A stretch of DNA of 64,000 bases from the NCBI GenBank assembly GCA_016191285.1, contig JACPPA010000012.1, positions 1-64,000 on the forward strand, in the 5' to 3' direction. The notes beneath the pieces are model-generated. The model did no database searches and was not told the origin of the DNA. It saw only the letters and a program-made list of their open reading frames with translations. The translations under genes were made by a program, and so were the position numbers. Below are positions 44,501 to 52,775 of the stretch, in pieces (position 1 is the first letter of the stretch; each line of letters begins with the position of its first letter). This stretch comes from Gammaproteobacteria bacterium (GTDB lineage: Bacteria > Pseudomonadota > Gammaproteobacteria > Ga0077536).

Positions 44501-44556
44501 TTGGGTCTGCTCAATTGGGTCTGCTCAATTGGGTCTGCTCAATTGGGTCTGCTCAT
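44492..44556. repeat. 14-bp tandem repeat at the gspK-gspL junction
   Basis: Four full copies of TCTGCTCAATTGGG and a partial fifth. In gspL sense the unit is CCCAATTGAGCAGA, inserted between ATGAGCAGA and CAATTAGTC. Each unit carries TTGA, a stop TGA overlapped with a TTG start. Confidence 0.93.
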
Positions 44557-44562
44557 TGGTGC

Positions 44563-45747
44563 TTACTCGTCGAGCTCAGCGCGCTGGCGCGCCACGGTGG
44601 TGACCGTGGCGCCGTTGCGCATCAATACGCTACGCATACGATAATCAAGGCGCTCATTGCTCGCCGTGCTGGTGAGCTCGAAATAATGCGTGTCGACTGC
44701 AATGAGATCCGGTGGAACCTCTCTGAATTGCAGTAGCGGATGCTTTAGGAAACTTTCGACCGACAAGAAGGGTTGAGTTTCACGCGCCCGGATGAGTTGC
44801 TCGGCAACGCTGGCGTCGATGCCGGGCGCCAAGCTCATCAGCACTTCCTTGGACGCTGTATTCACGTTGATTTTGGTTGATTGCGGCAAGGTCACGATGA
44901 AGGGCGCGAGCTTTTTATACATCTCCATGGTCACGCCCTTGACTAGTAATAACTCGCGCGGGCTGACAAACGGGCGATTCGCGGTGCGATACGCGGGCGC
45001 TTGGTTCGTATAGTAATCATCCTCCGCGCCATTCGGAAATCGGGTCTCGGTATCCGGATCGATCCAATCCAGGATCGCTTGAATGGGCTCGGGATCGAGT
45101 TCGAGCGCTTTGAACAACAGCCGGAATTGTTGCTCGGCCAATTGTGCTGGCGTCAGCACGGAGGCGTTGGTCGTTGGTGAGGCATCCGTCGCCGCCGTTT
45201 TGCTCAACGCTAGCGGCGATGCGTTGCCGGTATCTACAGGCCGGCACGGCGTGCCGCTTGCGCACGGTGCCGGTGGCAGTGCTGTTGCTACTGGTGCGGC
45301 CGTCGTTGCTGAATCCGATTCAGGTGACCCGCTATCTTGATCGGATGAGGCAGGCCCATTTGCCTTCGAAGCGGCGGTGGGCGGTACGCCCGCCTCACCA
45401 CCCACGCGAGGGTCGGGCGACAGATTGGTCAAATTGAAGCGCCCCTGCAGATCACTCAGGCCGGCGGCAAAACTAAGATCCGCGCGCGCCGCTGAAAATT
45501 TGGTGTGCGCCCAGGCTTCAGTCCCGGCATCGTATTGCGCACGCTTGGCATCCGCGATTAGCGTCTGGCCGGCGGCGCCCTCAATCTCCCTGATGCCGAG
45601 ATCCGCGCGATCCGCCAGCAGCAAATTAGCGGTGCGCCGCGTATTGAATTGCTGGCTCGCGGCGAGTGCCACTGCGCCGGCGGTCACCAGCGCCGCGATC
45701 AGCATGGCCGTGATTAAGGCGATTCCCATTTGCCGCCGCGCTGTCAT
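44563..45747 (-). CDS. gspK: Type II secretion minor pseudopilin GspK
   Basis: 394 residues. Prepilin-like N-terminus MTARRQMGIALITAMLIAALV without the usual Phe or Glu+5, as is normal for GspK. The helix-hairpin-helix part (INVNTASKEVLMSLAPGIDA) and ILDWIDPDTETRFPNGAEDDYY identify it. An Ala/Ser/Thr/Pro-rich insert of about 75 residues (roughly residues 112-190, SSDQDSGSPESDSATTAAPV) interrupts the first domain; it is not common in the family. Starts 4 bp after gspJ. Confidence 0.92.
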   Translation of the reverse strand: MTARRQMGIALITAMLIAALVTAGAVALAASQQFNTRRTANLLLADRADLGIREIEGAAGQTLIADAKRAQYDAGTEAWAHTKFSAARADLSFAAGLSDLQGRFNLTNLSPDPRVGGEAGVPPTAASKANGPASSDQDSGSPESDSATTAAPVATALPPAPCASGTPCRPVDTGNASPLALSKTAATDASPTTNASVLTPAQLAEQQFRLLFKALELDPEPIQAILDWIDPDTETRFPNGAEDDYYTNQAPAYRTANRPFVSPRELLLVKGVTMEMYKKLAPFIVTLPQSTKINVNTASKEVLMSLAPGIDASVAEQLIRARETQPFLSVESFLKHPLLQFREVPPDLIAVDTHYFELTSTASNERLDYRMRSVLMRNGATVTTVARQRAELDE

Positions 45748-45751
45748 CGGT

Positions 45752-46372
45752 TTAACCAGCCCCAGGCAACAAGCACAAGCGGTCGATCATCCGCCCATTG
45801 GCAAACACTAGTTGGGCGCTCACCGCGCGCGGCAGGTTTGCACCTTGCGCCGCGCCGCGGACTCGCGGCCAGGCGTCATGCCATTCCCCTTCGTCGAAAA
45901 AGCGAAATCTAATAGCGGTGATGTCGTCTAACACCACGCGATCGCTAAACGCCGAATCCGGCACGCGATCGAGTACCGCCCACGTGCGACGAATCAGGCG
46001 CCCGTCTTGCAGGCGATACTCCACACGCTTCAAATCCGGCATCGCGTCGCCGAGCGGCGCCCAGGCGGTATGGCGGGTCAGCGCGATTACCGGTTGTACA
46101 CCCGTCGCGCCGGTTAGCGCCGGCTCCGGACCGCCCAAAGCATCGCGAATGGGCCGCGGCGCGATATTTTCGAGATCTTGCTGGAGCATGGTTACGCCGG
46201 TGACAACACGCGCGAAAGCTTCGCTATGTTCGGTAACCCTTGCACGCGCCACAATAAAATTGCGCAAGCCCTGATACGCAAACACGGCCAGGACACTGAA
46301 CACGGCAATCGCCACCAAGAGCTCGATTAAGGTGAACCCAACGCCGCGCTTCGCAGCGGACGAATTGCTCAT
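45752..46372 (-). CDS. gspJ: Type II secretion minor pseudopilin GspJ
   Basis: 206 residues. Prepilin cleavage and methylation site VGFTLIELLVAIAVFSVLAVFAYQGL. The rest follows GspJ (DLENIAPRPIRDALG; RVEYRLQDGRLIRRTWAVLDR; FRFFDEGEWHDAWP). Tip complex with GspI and GspK. The ATG overlaps the gspI stop (ATGA). Confidence 0.93.
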   Translation of the reverse strand: MSNSSAAKRGVGFTLIELLVAIAVFSVLAVFAYQGLRNFIVARARVTEHSEAFARVVTGVTMLQQDLENIAPRPIRDALGGPEPALTGATGVQPVIALTRHTAWAPLGDAMPDLKRVEYRLQDGRLIRRTWAVLDRVPDSAFSDRVVLDDITAIRFRFFDEGEWHDAWPRVRGAAQGANLPRAVSAQLVFANGRMIDRLCLLPGAG

Positions 46373-46740
46373 GACCCGGGCGCTCCGGTGAACGGGACTT
46401 CTAAACGATAGATGATGTTCTCCGGTGCATTGGGCTTCGCCACCTGAACGCTAAGCGCTGCCGCCACTCCCTCGCCGCCCACTGGTCTAGTGGTCACGAC
46501 AAATTGCGCACCGTACTCCGTGACCTGATGCGAGGTCGACTCCGCGTGCTGCGCGGGAGGCGCCAACCGTGCTTCGGCCAACGCGTTCATGGCCACCCAA
46601 TGGGCGAGGACCGTGTCGTCGATCTGGGCCGCGCCGCGTGCCGCGCCGCGCGCACTACCAACGGCGGCATACAACGCGGTCGCGACGATTGCCAAGGCGA
46701 CCAGCACTTCAAGTAAGGTGAAACCGGCGCTGCGAGTCAT
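46369..46740 (-). CDS. gspI: Type II secretion minor pseudopilin GspI
   Basis: 123 residues. Prepilin signal SAGFTLLEVLVALAIVATALYAA, then the GspI pattern HWVAMNALAEARL. Starts the tip complex. Overlaps gspH by ATGA. Confidence 0.93.
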   Translation of the reverse strand: MTRSAGFTLLEVLVALAIVATALYAAVGSARGAARGAAQIDDTVLAHWVAMNALAEARLAPPAQHAESTSHQVTEYGAQFVVTTRPVGGEGVAAALSVQVAKPNAPENIIYRLEVPFTGAPGS

Positions 46741-47261
46741 GGTAGGGCCACGACGCCATAACTATCGCCCATCGGCATAAGTTGGTAGCGCGCCGCGGAG
46801 AACAAATCCTTGAGTTCGATGGGCTGTAGTTCAGTGCTGCCATCCGGCAGGAATACCGCGGGCAAACGGCGTGTGTCGAACGAACGGGTCGCGATCTTGT
46901 CAGCATTTTGCGTCACAGTCTCGGTACCCGCGGGCAAGGTTTTGGACTGAAACATGGGGTCATGCGCACGTGGTGACCACGCGCCTTTACGTAACTCCAA
47001 TAAATAATAATGCTCACGCTCCACGAATAGCCCGATGGGACGACTGGCCAACACCGCTTCTTGCGCGCCGAGCGCAGCCAAGGTACGTAGGTTCCGTGCC
47101 GCATCGTGCAATCGTTCACGCCGCCCTCCATCGCCTAACGATAGCGCGGCGAGGCTGGCCAAGATGCCGATGAGAACAACCACCACCAGAATTTCAATCA
47201 ACGTAAATCCGCGCGCGCGGCGCGCCCTCCCGCCGGTTCGATGGGCTATTCGGTCGACCAA
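46737..47261 (-). CDS. gspH: Type II secretion minor pseudopilin GspH
   Basis: 174 residues from a TTG start. Prepilin signal RARGFTLIEILVVVVLIGILASLAAL, followed by REHYYLLELRKGAWSPRAHD. The start lies 16 bp inside gspG, so translation depends on gspG. Confidence 0.9.
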   Translation of the reverse strand: MVDRIAHRTGGRARRARGFTLIEILVVVVLIGILASLAALSLGDGGRRERLHDAARNLRTLAALGAQEAVLASRPIGLFVEREHYYLLELRKGAWSPRAHDPMFQSKTLPAGTETVTQNADKIATRSFDTRRLPAVFLPDGSTELQPIELKDLFSAARYQLMPMGDSYGVVALP

Positions 47262-47674
47262 TTGCCGAGATCCCGATTGACGCCTTCGCCGCCCAACGTG
47301 CCATCCGCGCCCAACGAATAGAGATCATAGTCACCGTGTTGACCAGGGGCCAAATATTGATATGGCGCGCCCCACGGATCTTTAGGCAGCTTGGCGAGGT
47401 AACCACCGGTGCGCCAATTGGCGCCGGGTGGCAAGGCGGCCGGTTTGTTCACCAGCGCTTCGAGCCCCATCTGCGTGGTGGGGTACGCAAAATTGTCGAG
47501 CTTATACAGATCGAGCGCCGCGCCAACGGCGCGCAAATCCTGCTCAGCTTTGACCACGCGCGCCTGGTCGGGACGATTCATGATCCGCGGCACCACAATC
47601 GCCGCCAAGATCCCCAGAATGACGACGACGACCATCACTTCGATGAGGGTAAATCCTCGTTGTACAAACCGCAT
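47246..47674 (-). CDS. gspG: Type II secretion major pseudopilin GspG
   Basis: 142 residues from ATG 47674 behind GAGG. The prepilin signal RGFTLIEVMVVVVILGILAAIVVPRIM and the conserved DLRAVGAALDLYKLDNFAYPTTQMGLEAL, KDPWGAPYQYL and DYDLYSLGADG (calcium site) blocks are complete. First gene of the minus-strand gsp operon. The track start at 47764 would add 30 residues before the signal and is wrong. Confidence 0.95.
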   Translation of the reverse strand: MRFVQRGFTLIEVMVVVVILGILAAIVVPRIMNRPDQARVVKAEQDLRAVGAALDLYKLDNFAYPTTQMGLEALVNKPAALPPGANWRTGGYLAKLPKDPWGAPYQYLAPGQHGDYDLYSLGADGTLGGEGVNRDLGNWSTE

Positions 47675-47802
47675 ACCGAACCTCGGGACCTTAGGTGCGT
47701 TGGATAGTAGCATTCGGTGTCGGCGATTTTGAGGAGGATTGGTGAGATCGCATCTGGAGTGCAACCCAGACCCACATATTCATAAAAGTAACAGGGATTT
47801 TT

Positions 47803-48190
47803 GTGGGAGCGGATTTATCCGCGAAGGGATTCGACAAAAAGATTCGCCGCTAAAGCGGCTCTCACGAGATCGGTTCCTGCAGCGGAGCTCGACCTGTCCT
47901 GTGGGAGCGGATTTATCCGCGAAGGGATTCGACAAAAAGATTCGCCGCTAAAGCGGCTCCCACGAGATCGGTTCCTGCAGCGGAGCTCGACCTGTCCTGT
48001 GGGAGCGGATTTATCCGCGAAGGGATTCGACAGAAAAATTCGCCGCTAAAGCGGCTCCCACGGGATCGGTTCCTTCAGCGGAGTTCCTTCAGCGGAGCTC
48101 GGCCTGTCCTGTGGGAGCGGATTTATCCGCGAAGGGATTCGACAAAAAGATTCGCCGCTAAAGCGGCTCCCACGGGATCGGTTCCTTCAG
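47803..48190. repeat. Tandem REP array, 98-bp unit
   Basis: Type A and reverse B palindromes alternate. A copies start at 47803, 47901, 47999 and 48111. The unit is 98 bp except the last, which has a 14-bp duplication (TTCCTTCAGCGGAG twice). Copies are almost identical. It lies between gspG and the HprK-like gene, upstream of gspG and downstream of the kinase. Confidence 0.92.
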
Positions 48191-48286
48191 CGCAGGCTTC
48201 GACGCGGCTGCCGCTCCGCCCGGGATGACGGATCTCGCCATTCAGGTCGGGGGCCTCTTCTTCAGCCCATTAGCAATGCGGGCTAT
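48191..48286. other. Short spacer after the REP array
   Basis: About 95 bp (CGACGCGGCTGCCGCTCCGC region) with no ORF and no palindrome of the REP type. Confidence 0.5.
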
Positions 48287-49234
48287 CTAGCTCACAGACG
48301 TCGTATTCGCTGCTTCCAGCATCAGCGCGTCAATCGCTTGTGCGGCGCTCGGAAGATCGCTGTACGTGAGGCGATAGGGAGCCACTTGATTCGTTAGCGC
48401 CGCTGCCATCTCGAAGCCTTCGCGGCCGCGTAACACGTAGTTAAACGCGTTTTGGGTGATTTCCACAAAACATTCAGAGCGTGCCGCCGGCTCGATGGTT
48501 AGCGCGGCGCCCGCTTTGTAGAGCGGAAAGATCATCAGTTTTGGTGCTGCCGTTTCGTGCATCGCGCGGATGTGCGAGTCAGCAGGCCGCAAATGTGCAA
48601 CCGTCCCTTTGTGCGTCCCGGGGATCGACGGGGCGAGATGTGCATCCGGGATCAGTTCTTTGATCACGGCAATCGATCGATTCTTCAGTGGGATAAGGCG
48701 CGGGAATGGGTGGATCAGCAAACTACGGTCGCGGATCAAGGTGAATTCATCGGACAGCAACCGCCAGCCGTGGTGCATAAGATAGGCGCATAACGTGCTT
48801 TTCCCCGCGCCGGGATGTGCGGGGAGGATCAGAGCACCCTGCGCATTGGCGAGCACGCCGGCATGCAGCATCAGAAAATAATGCGAGCGGTTCGCGACCG
48901 CCCAATTCATGGTCCACTCGATATGCGCGAGCGTCGCCTCGCGCGGAAAGGTTGTGAATACGCGGCCATCGTCCGTGCGGATCGTGCGTGTTGAAAACCA
49001 ATGCCGGCTTAGGCTTGGATTGCGGCCGACCCTGATCTTCGCATCCGCGAATTCGGCGGCGGCCGCGACGGGATAATTGGGATAGTGGGCGTGGAGGCGT
49101 TCGGCCAGATCGGCCGAACGGCCTTCGAAATGGATCGTGAATGGACCGATCCGTAGACGCAACCCACGTCCTAACCTGGTGTGCAGTTCGGCAATTGAGT
49201 GGTCACGCAGGCTGGGTTCCGGGACGCGATCCAT
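48287..49234 (-). CDS. HprK-related kinase (HPr-rel-A type)
   Basis: 315 residues from the ATG at 49234, which overlaps the stop of the previous gene by one base (TGATG). GALILPAHPGAGKSTLCAYL is the P-loop and WRLLSDEFTLI the HprK-type second motif. IPLKNRSIAVI lies in the C-terminal part. The family is related to HPr kinase/phosphorylase but no HPr is encoded nearby; substrate unknown. Pairs with a PqqD-like gene as in the HPr-rel-A system known from EPS-rich bacteria. Confidence 0.85.
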   Translation of the reverse strand: MDRVPEPSLRDHSIAELHTRLGRGLRLRIGPFTIHFEGRSADLAERLHAHYPNYPVAAAAEFADAKIRVGRNPSLSRHWFSTRTIRTDDGRVFTTFPREATLAHIEWTMNWAVANRSHYFLMLHAGVLANAQGALILPAHPGAGKSTLCAYLMHHGWRLLSDEFTLIRDRSLLIHPFPRLIPLKNRSIAVIKELIPDAHLAPSIPGTHKGTVAHLRPADSHIRAMHETAAPKLMIFPLYKAGAALTIEPAARSECFVEITQNAFNYVLRGREGFEMAAALTNQVAPYRLTYSDLPSAAQAIDALMLEAANTTSVS

Positions 49235-49479
49235 CAAGCCACGGATTCGATTAGACCCAGCTGATCGAGCAGCTGGATAACGCTAACGACACCCGATCTG
49301 AAATCAGAATCTTCTTCCAATGCGCTGGTTAAGAGTAGCCGACGATAGATTGTCTGAGTGTCCAGCCGCTCGCGTGCAAGCAGCGTCAAGATCTCAACAC
49401 ACGTATCGTTTAGGAAATGGGTCTGACCCGACGCAGGGTGGAAAATGAAATGCGCGGACTCCCAGCTGCAGGCTGACAA
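49234..49479 (-). CDS. PqqD-like protein of the HPr-rel-A system
   Basis: 81 residues from a TTG. HFIFHPASGQTHFLNDTCVEILTLLARERLDTQTIYRRLL is the winged-helix PqqD fold that binds peptides. Conserved residues usually found at the N-terminus (a WRL-like motif) are readable in frame upstream as SRKWRLDDTAPLSA, yet no ATG, GTG or TTG lies upstream in frame. Either translation starts at a rare codon (CTG near 49530) or the start was lost. Confidence 0.75.
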   Translation of the reverse strand: MSACSWESAHFIFHPASGQTHFLNDTCVEILTLLARERLDTQTIYRRLLLTSALEEDSDFRSGVVSVIQLLDQLGLIESVA

Positions 49480-49558
49480 TGGGGCAGTGTCGTCGAGCCG
49501 CCATTTCCGGCTAACCAGCCGCTCTGATTCCCGCGTTGACTCGATTTCCGAGCCCGTC

Positions 49559-50197
49559 CTATGGGAGACGTGCAGAGCTGTAGATAGACGTCAAACAGGC
49601 GCCCGTCCAGCTCGTGATCACCGAATCCAAGGGAGGTGCCCCGCCGACAGGGGTACCCACGGCAAGGATATTGCCGGTGCGTTTACTGACATGAGCGATC
49701 GCAAACTTAAACCGGGATGGCGTGTACTTGTTGGGTACAAGACCGAGCACTAGTGCGTCTAACTCGCCGTGGTTGCCACTATCGACGACGCCGGGTGCAT
49801 TGACGACCAGGCTGCCGTTTAAGTTCCGCCAGATATTCGCACCACTGAAGGTGTCTTTGAAATACCCTTTAGTTGGATCGGTGTCGATTCCCCAGCTTTT
49901 ATTTCCATCTTTTGCGGTGCTGAGCTTCAACGCTTTGCAGATTTCGACCCGCACCCGAAACAGATTATCCGTGACGTGATAATTAGCTTCGTCGAGCAGG
50001 ACATTCGCATAGGTCTGCGGCATATTCTCCATGCCACCACAGCCGAGACTAGTCGCCGCCAACGCGGTGCCGTTGTGCAAGGTTACAATGGCCGGCAAAG
50101 TGAGCGAGGCGCCCTTGAGAAATTTTCGCCGGCTAGCCAATCCGCCTAAGACCGCGGGTGCATCCGCCGCCGTATGTTCTGGTGCTTGATCCATCAT
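49559..50197 (-). CDS. Tat-signal protein of unknown function
   Basis: 212 residues. SRRKFLKGASLTLPAIVTLHNGTALAA is a twin-arginine signal with an AxA site. The mature part has two Cys (SLGCGG and WTGACL near the C-terminus), no enzyme motif I know, and PNKYTPSRFKFAIAHVSKR. RBS AGGAGCC precedes the double ATG. Immediately followed by the PqqD-like and HprK-like genes, so it may be the client protein of that cassette. Confidence 0.7.
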   Translation of the reverse strand: MMDQAPEHTAADAPAVLGGLASRRKFLKGASLTLPAIVTLHNGTALAATSLGCGGMENMPQTYANVLLDEANYHVTDNLFRVRVEICKALKLSTAKDGNKSWGIDTDPTKGYFKDTFSGANIWRNLNGSLVVNAPGVVDSGNHGELDALVLGLVPNKYTPSRFKFAIAHVSKRTGNILAVGTPVGGAPPLDSVITSWTGACLTSIYSSARLP

Positions 50198-50362
50198 TGG
50201 CTCCTGGAGCGCGTTACTAGCAACCGTGCAAGATTTACGCCAGTTACTATTCGCGCTGCCTTAACTATAGGGAAAACCGGCGCTTAACATGCCCGGCCAA
50301 GCGCGAATAGCCACCCGCGGCGGCTATTATGTAAAGCCTCCCTTACAAATCCAAGGCGCCGA
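50198..50362. promoter_or_regulatory. Divergent promoter region (Tat protein / nucleotidyltransferase)
   Basis: 165 bp between divergent starts, so promoters for both directions should lie here. TATAGT (minus sense) and TATTAT (plus sense) -10-like hexamers are present, without well-placed -35 boxes. No REP. Confidence 0.4.
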
Positions 50363-51475
50363 GTGGAGCTTTTTGTAAAGAATATTGACATGCCCCTCCC
50401 GCCGGCTCTCCCTTTCGACGCTAGTCACGCCCTAGCGATGGCCGCCTTCGACGGCGCGAGTTGGGAGCAGACTCTAGCGCTAGGCCGCTTACATGGCATC
50501 GCCGGTCGTTGGCATCGGCTGCTCGACCACGCACAGCTTATTGACCAAGTGCCCGCGCCGGTTCGCAAGCATTTGTGGTCTGAACACTTAATGGCGGCCG
50601 ATCGCGAGCGAATGGCACGGTGGGAAGCCAATCGCATCAATCATGCTTTTCGAGACGTCAGTTTCCCGATTGTGCTCCTCAAGGGAGCCGCCTACATCCT
50701 GTGCGGCCTGCCGCCGGGCGATGCCCGCATTGTGGCCGACGTCGACATCCTTGTCCCTCACTCGTGTTTAGCTGATGCCGAGCAGACACTCAATCGCCAT
50801 GGCTGGCGGAAGAGCCCGAAATCCGACTATGACGAACATTACTATCGCGAGTGGATGCACGAAATTCCGCCAATGCAGCACGGTGCGCGTGGCGCAGTGC
50901 TCGATGTCCATCACAATATCCTGCCGCGTACCTCACGCCTATGCCCTAACGCCGCCGATTTGATCGATAACACCGTGGATGTTCCGGCCAGTCGCTTAAA
51001 AGTATTCGCGCCAGCAGACATGGTGCTGCATAGCGTTGTGCATGGGTTCCACAGCGGCGAATTCGGGAATTGTTTTCGAGATCTGCTGGACGTGCATGAA
51101 CTCGTGAGTCACTTCGCGAACCACTCACCCACGTTTTGGGCGCAATTGCTCACGCGTGTTCACCACTTTCGGTTCGAGCGCCCAACGTTCTACGCGCTTC
51201 GGTATTGCGTGCGGCATTTGGGGACGACTGTGCCGTCGACCTTGATGCAGGAATTAGCACCGTATGGACCGCCACTACCGCTGTTGAGCGTAATGGACTG
51301 GGCGATCGCCCGTGTATTCCTGCCCACGTTGCCGCCCACCCTAGTGCAGCGTGCTGCCTTGCAGGCACTCTATATTCGCTCGCACTGGATCAAAATGCCA
51401 CCCGTCTTGCTCACTCGCCACCTGTGGACGAAGTACCGCATGCGTCGCGGCGCAGCCTCGGATACGGCGCAATAA
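50363..51475 (+). CDS. Nucleotidyltransferase-fold protein (NTP_transf_5)
   Basis: 370 residues from GTG, with AAGGCG upstream; an ATG at 50390 is an alternative. The core VLLKGAAYILCGLPPGDARIVADVDILV (Gx..Gx.R..DxD) is the nucleotidyltransferase active site, followed by VLDVHHNILP. The family is of unknown substrate and often lies beside HprK-like and PqqD-like genes in EPS loci. Divergent from the other three genes of the cassette. Confidence 0.8.
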   Translation: MELFVKNIDMPLPPALPFDASHALAMAAFDGASWEQTLALGRLHGIAGRWHRLLDHAQLIDQVPAPVRKHLWSEHLMAADRERMARWEANRINHAFRDVSFPIVLLKGAAYILCGLPPGDARIVADVDILVPHSCLADAEQTLNRHGWRKSPKSDYDEHYYREWMHEIPPMQHGARGAVLDVHHNILPRTSRLCPNAADLIDNTVDVPASRLKVFAPADMVLHSVVHGFHSGEFGNCFRDLLDVHELVSHFANHSPTFWAQLLTRVHHFRFERPTFYALRYCVRHLGTTVPSTLMQELAPYGPPLPLLSVMDWAIARVFLPTLPPTLVQRAALQALYIRSHWIKMPPVLLTRHLWTKYRMRRGAASDTAQ

Positions 51476-51788
51476 CGGGTCTTGTGAAGACTGCCATGGC
51501 CGCGCGGGCCAGCGTTGTGGCTGCTCATTCCGTGGGAGCGGATTTATCCGCGAAGGGGGCATTGCAATCCTATATATGCGCCGCTAAAGCGGCTCCCTAG
51601 AACGCGATGTTGCGTCGTCGGTAGCTAGCGGATTATGCAGATCGGCTTGCCGATGGAACCATCAGTGCCCAACGCAGCACTAAGCTAAGGAGCTGCGGAC
51701 CTGTCGCGCATTGCCTTCACCACGCGGGACGTGGAATCATCGCGGCTTGAACTTGGCTCCCTTTCATCCTCAACAAAAAGAAGCTTGC
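51476..51788. other. Intergenic region with a single REP pair
   Basis: A type A palindrome at 51534-51560 and a B-type palindrome at 51578-51599 (CGCCGCTAAAGCGGCTCCCT), facing away from each other. The rest (51600-51788) is leader for MoxR, with no clear -35/-10 that I trust. Confidence 0.65.
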
Positions 51789-52757
51789 ATGTCGACGCAG
51801 ACCGCGATTTCAGCATTGCGCGCCTTTATTGGCGAACGCATCATCGGCCAACAACGCCTCATCGACCGCCTCTTAATCGCGCTCTTAGCCGACGGCCATT
51901 TACTGGTCGAAGGGGCGCCCGGTCTCGCCAAGACCCGTGCGATTAAGGTCTTGGGTGAAGGCGTCGAAGGTAACTTTCACCGCATTCAATTCACGCCCGA
52001 CCTGCTGCCGGCGGATTTAACCGGGACTGAAATCTATCGGCCGCAGGACGGCTCGTTCAAGTTTCAACCGGGCCCGTTGTTTCACAATTTGGTTCTCGCG
52101 GATGAAGTTAATCGCGCGCCGGCCAAGGTACAGTCAGCTCTACTCGAAGCCATGGCTGAGCGCCAAATTACCATTGGCCGTGAAACCTATCCCTTACCCG
52201 AATTGTTCTTGGTGATGGCGACGCAAAATCCGCTGGAACAGGAAGGCACCTACCCGCTCCCCGAAGCGCAGCTCGATCGCTTCTTGATGCACGTCGTCAT
52301 CACCTACCCGTCGCCCGACGACGAACAGCGCATTTTAAACCTCGCGCGACAAGAGGCCCTGTCCTCGATCCAAGCGCTCCCCAAGGCGCGGCCCGTGCTC
52401 GATCAAACGCAAATATTCCAAGCGCGCCGCGATGTGTTGAGCGTGTACATGAGTGACGCGCTCGAGCGGTATCTGCTCGAACTCGTGTGCGCCAGCCGCG
52501 CGCCGGCGGCCTACGGCCAAGACCTGGGCAGTTGGCTCGCCTACGGCGCGAGTCCGCGCGCGACCATCGCCATCGACCGCTGCGCCCGCGCGCAGGCCTG
52601 GCTCGCCGGTCGCGACTTTGTGACACCAGACGATATTCAAGCCATCGCGCCGGACGTGTTGCGGCATCGCGTGATCTTGAATTACGAAGCAGCGGCCGAT
52701 GGCGTGACGGCGGACAAATTCGTCACCACGCTCATCGCGCGGGTCGCCGTGCCTTAA
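51789..52757 (+). CDS. moxR: MoxR-type AAA+ ATPase
   Basis: 322 residues from ATG 51789 (MSTQTAISALRAFIGERIIGQ); the longer track start adds 26 residues with no homology. Walker A LVEGAPGLAKTR, Walker B NLVLADEVNRAP, sensor motif FLVMATQNPLEQEGTYPLPEAQLDRF. MoxR proteins work as chaperones for VWA proteins encoded in the same operon. First gene of the Bat cluster. Confidence 0.93.
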   Translation: MSTQTAISALRAFIGERIIGQQRLIDRLLIALLADGHLLVEGAPGLAKTRAIKVLGEGVEGNFHRIQFTPDLLPADLTGTEIYRPQDGSFKFQPGPLFHNLVLADEVNRAPAKVQSALLEAMAERQITIGRETYPLPELFLVMATQNPLEQEGTYPLPEAQLDRFLMHVVITYPSPDDEQRILNLARQEALSSIQALPKARPVLDQTQIFQARRDVLSVYMSDALERYLLELVCASRAPAAYGQDLGSWLAYGASPRATIAIDRCARAQAWLAGRDFVTPDDIQAIAPDVLRHRVILNYEAAADGVTADKFVTTLIARVAVP

Positions 52758-52775
52758 GCGCGCTCCAACGTCGTC

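Noticed and set aside
47803-48190. Regular repeats resembling a CRISPR array
   Set aside because: Units are 98 bp and made of two palindromes; the linkers are identical, not unique spacers, and no cas gene is present.
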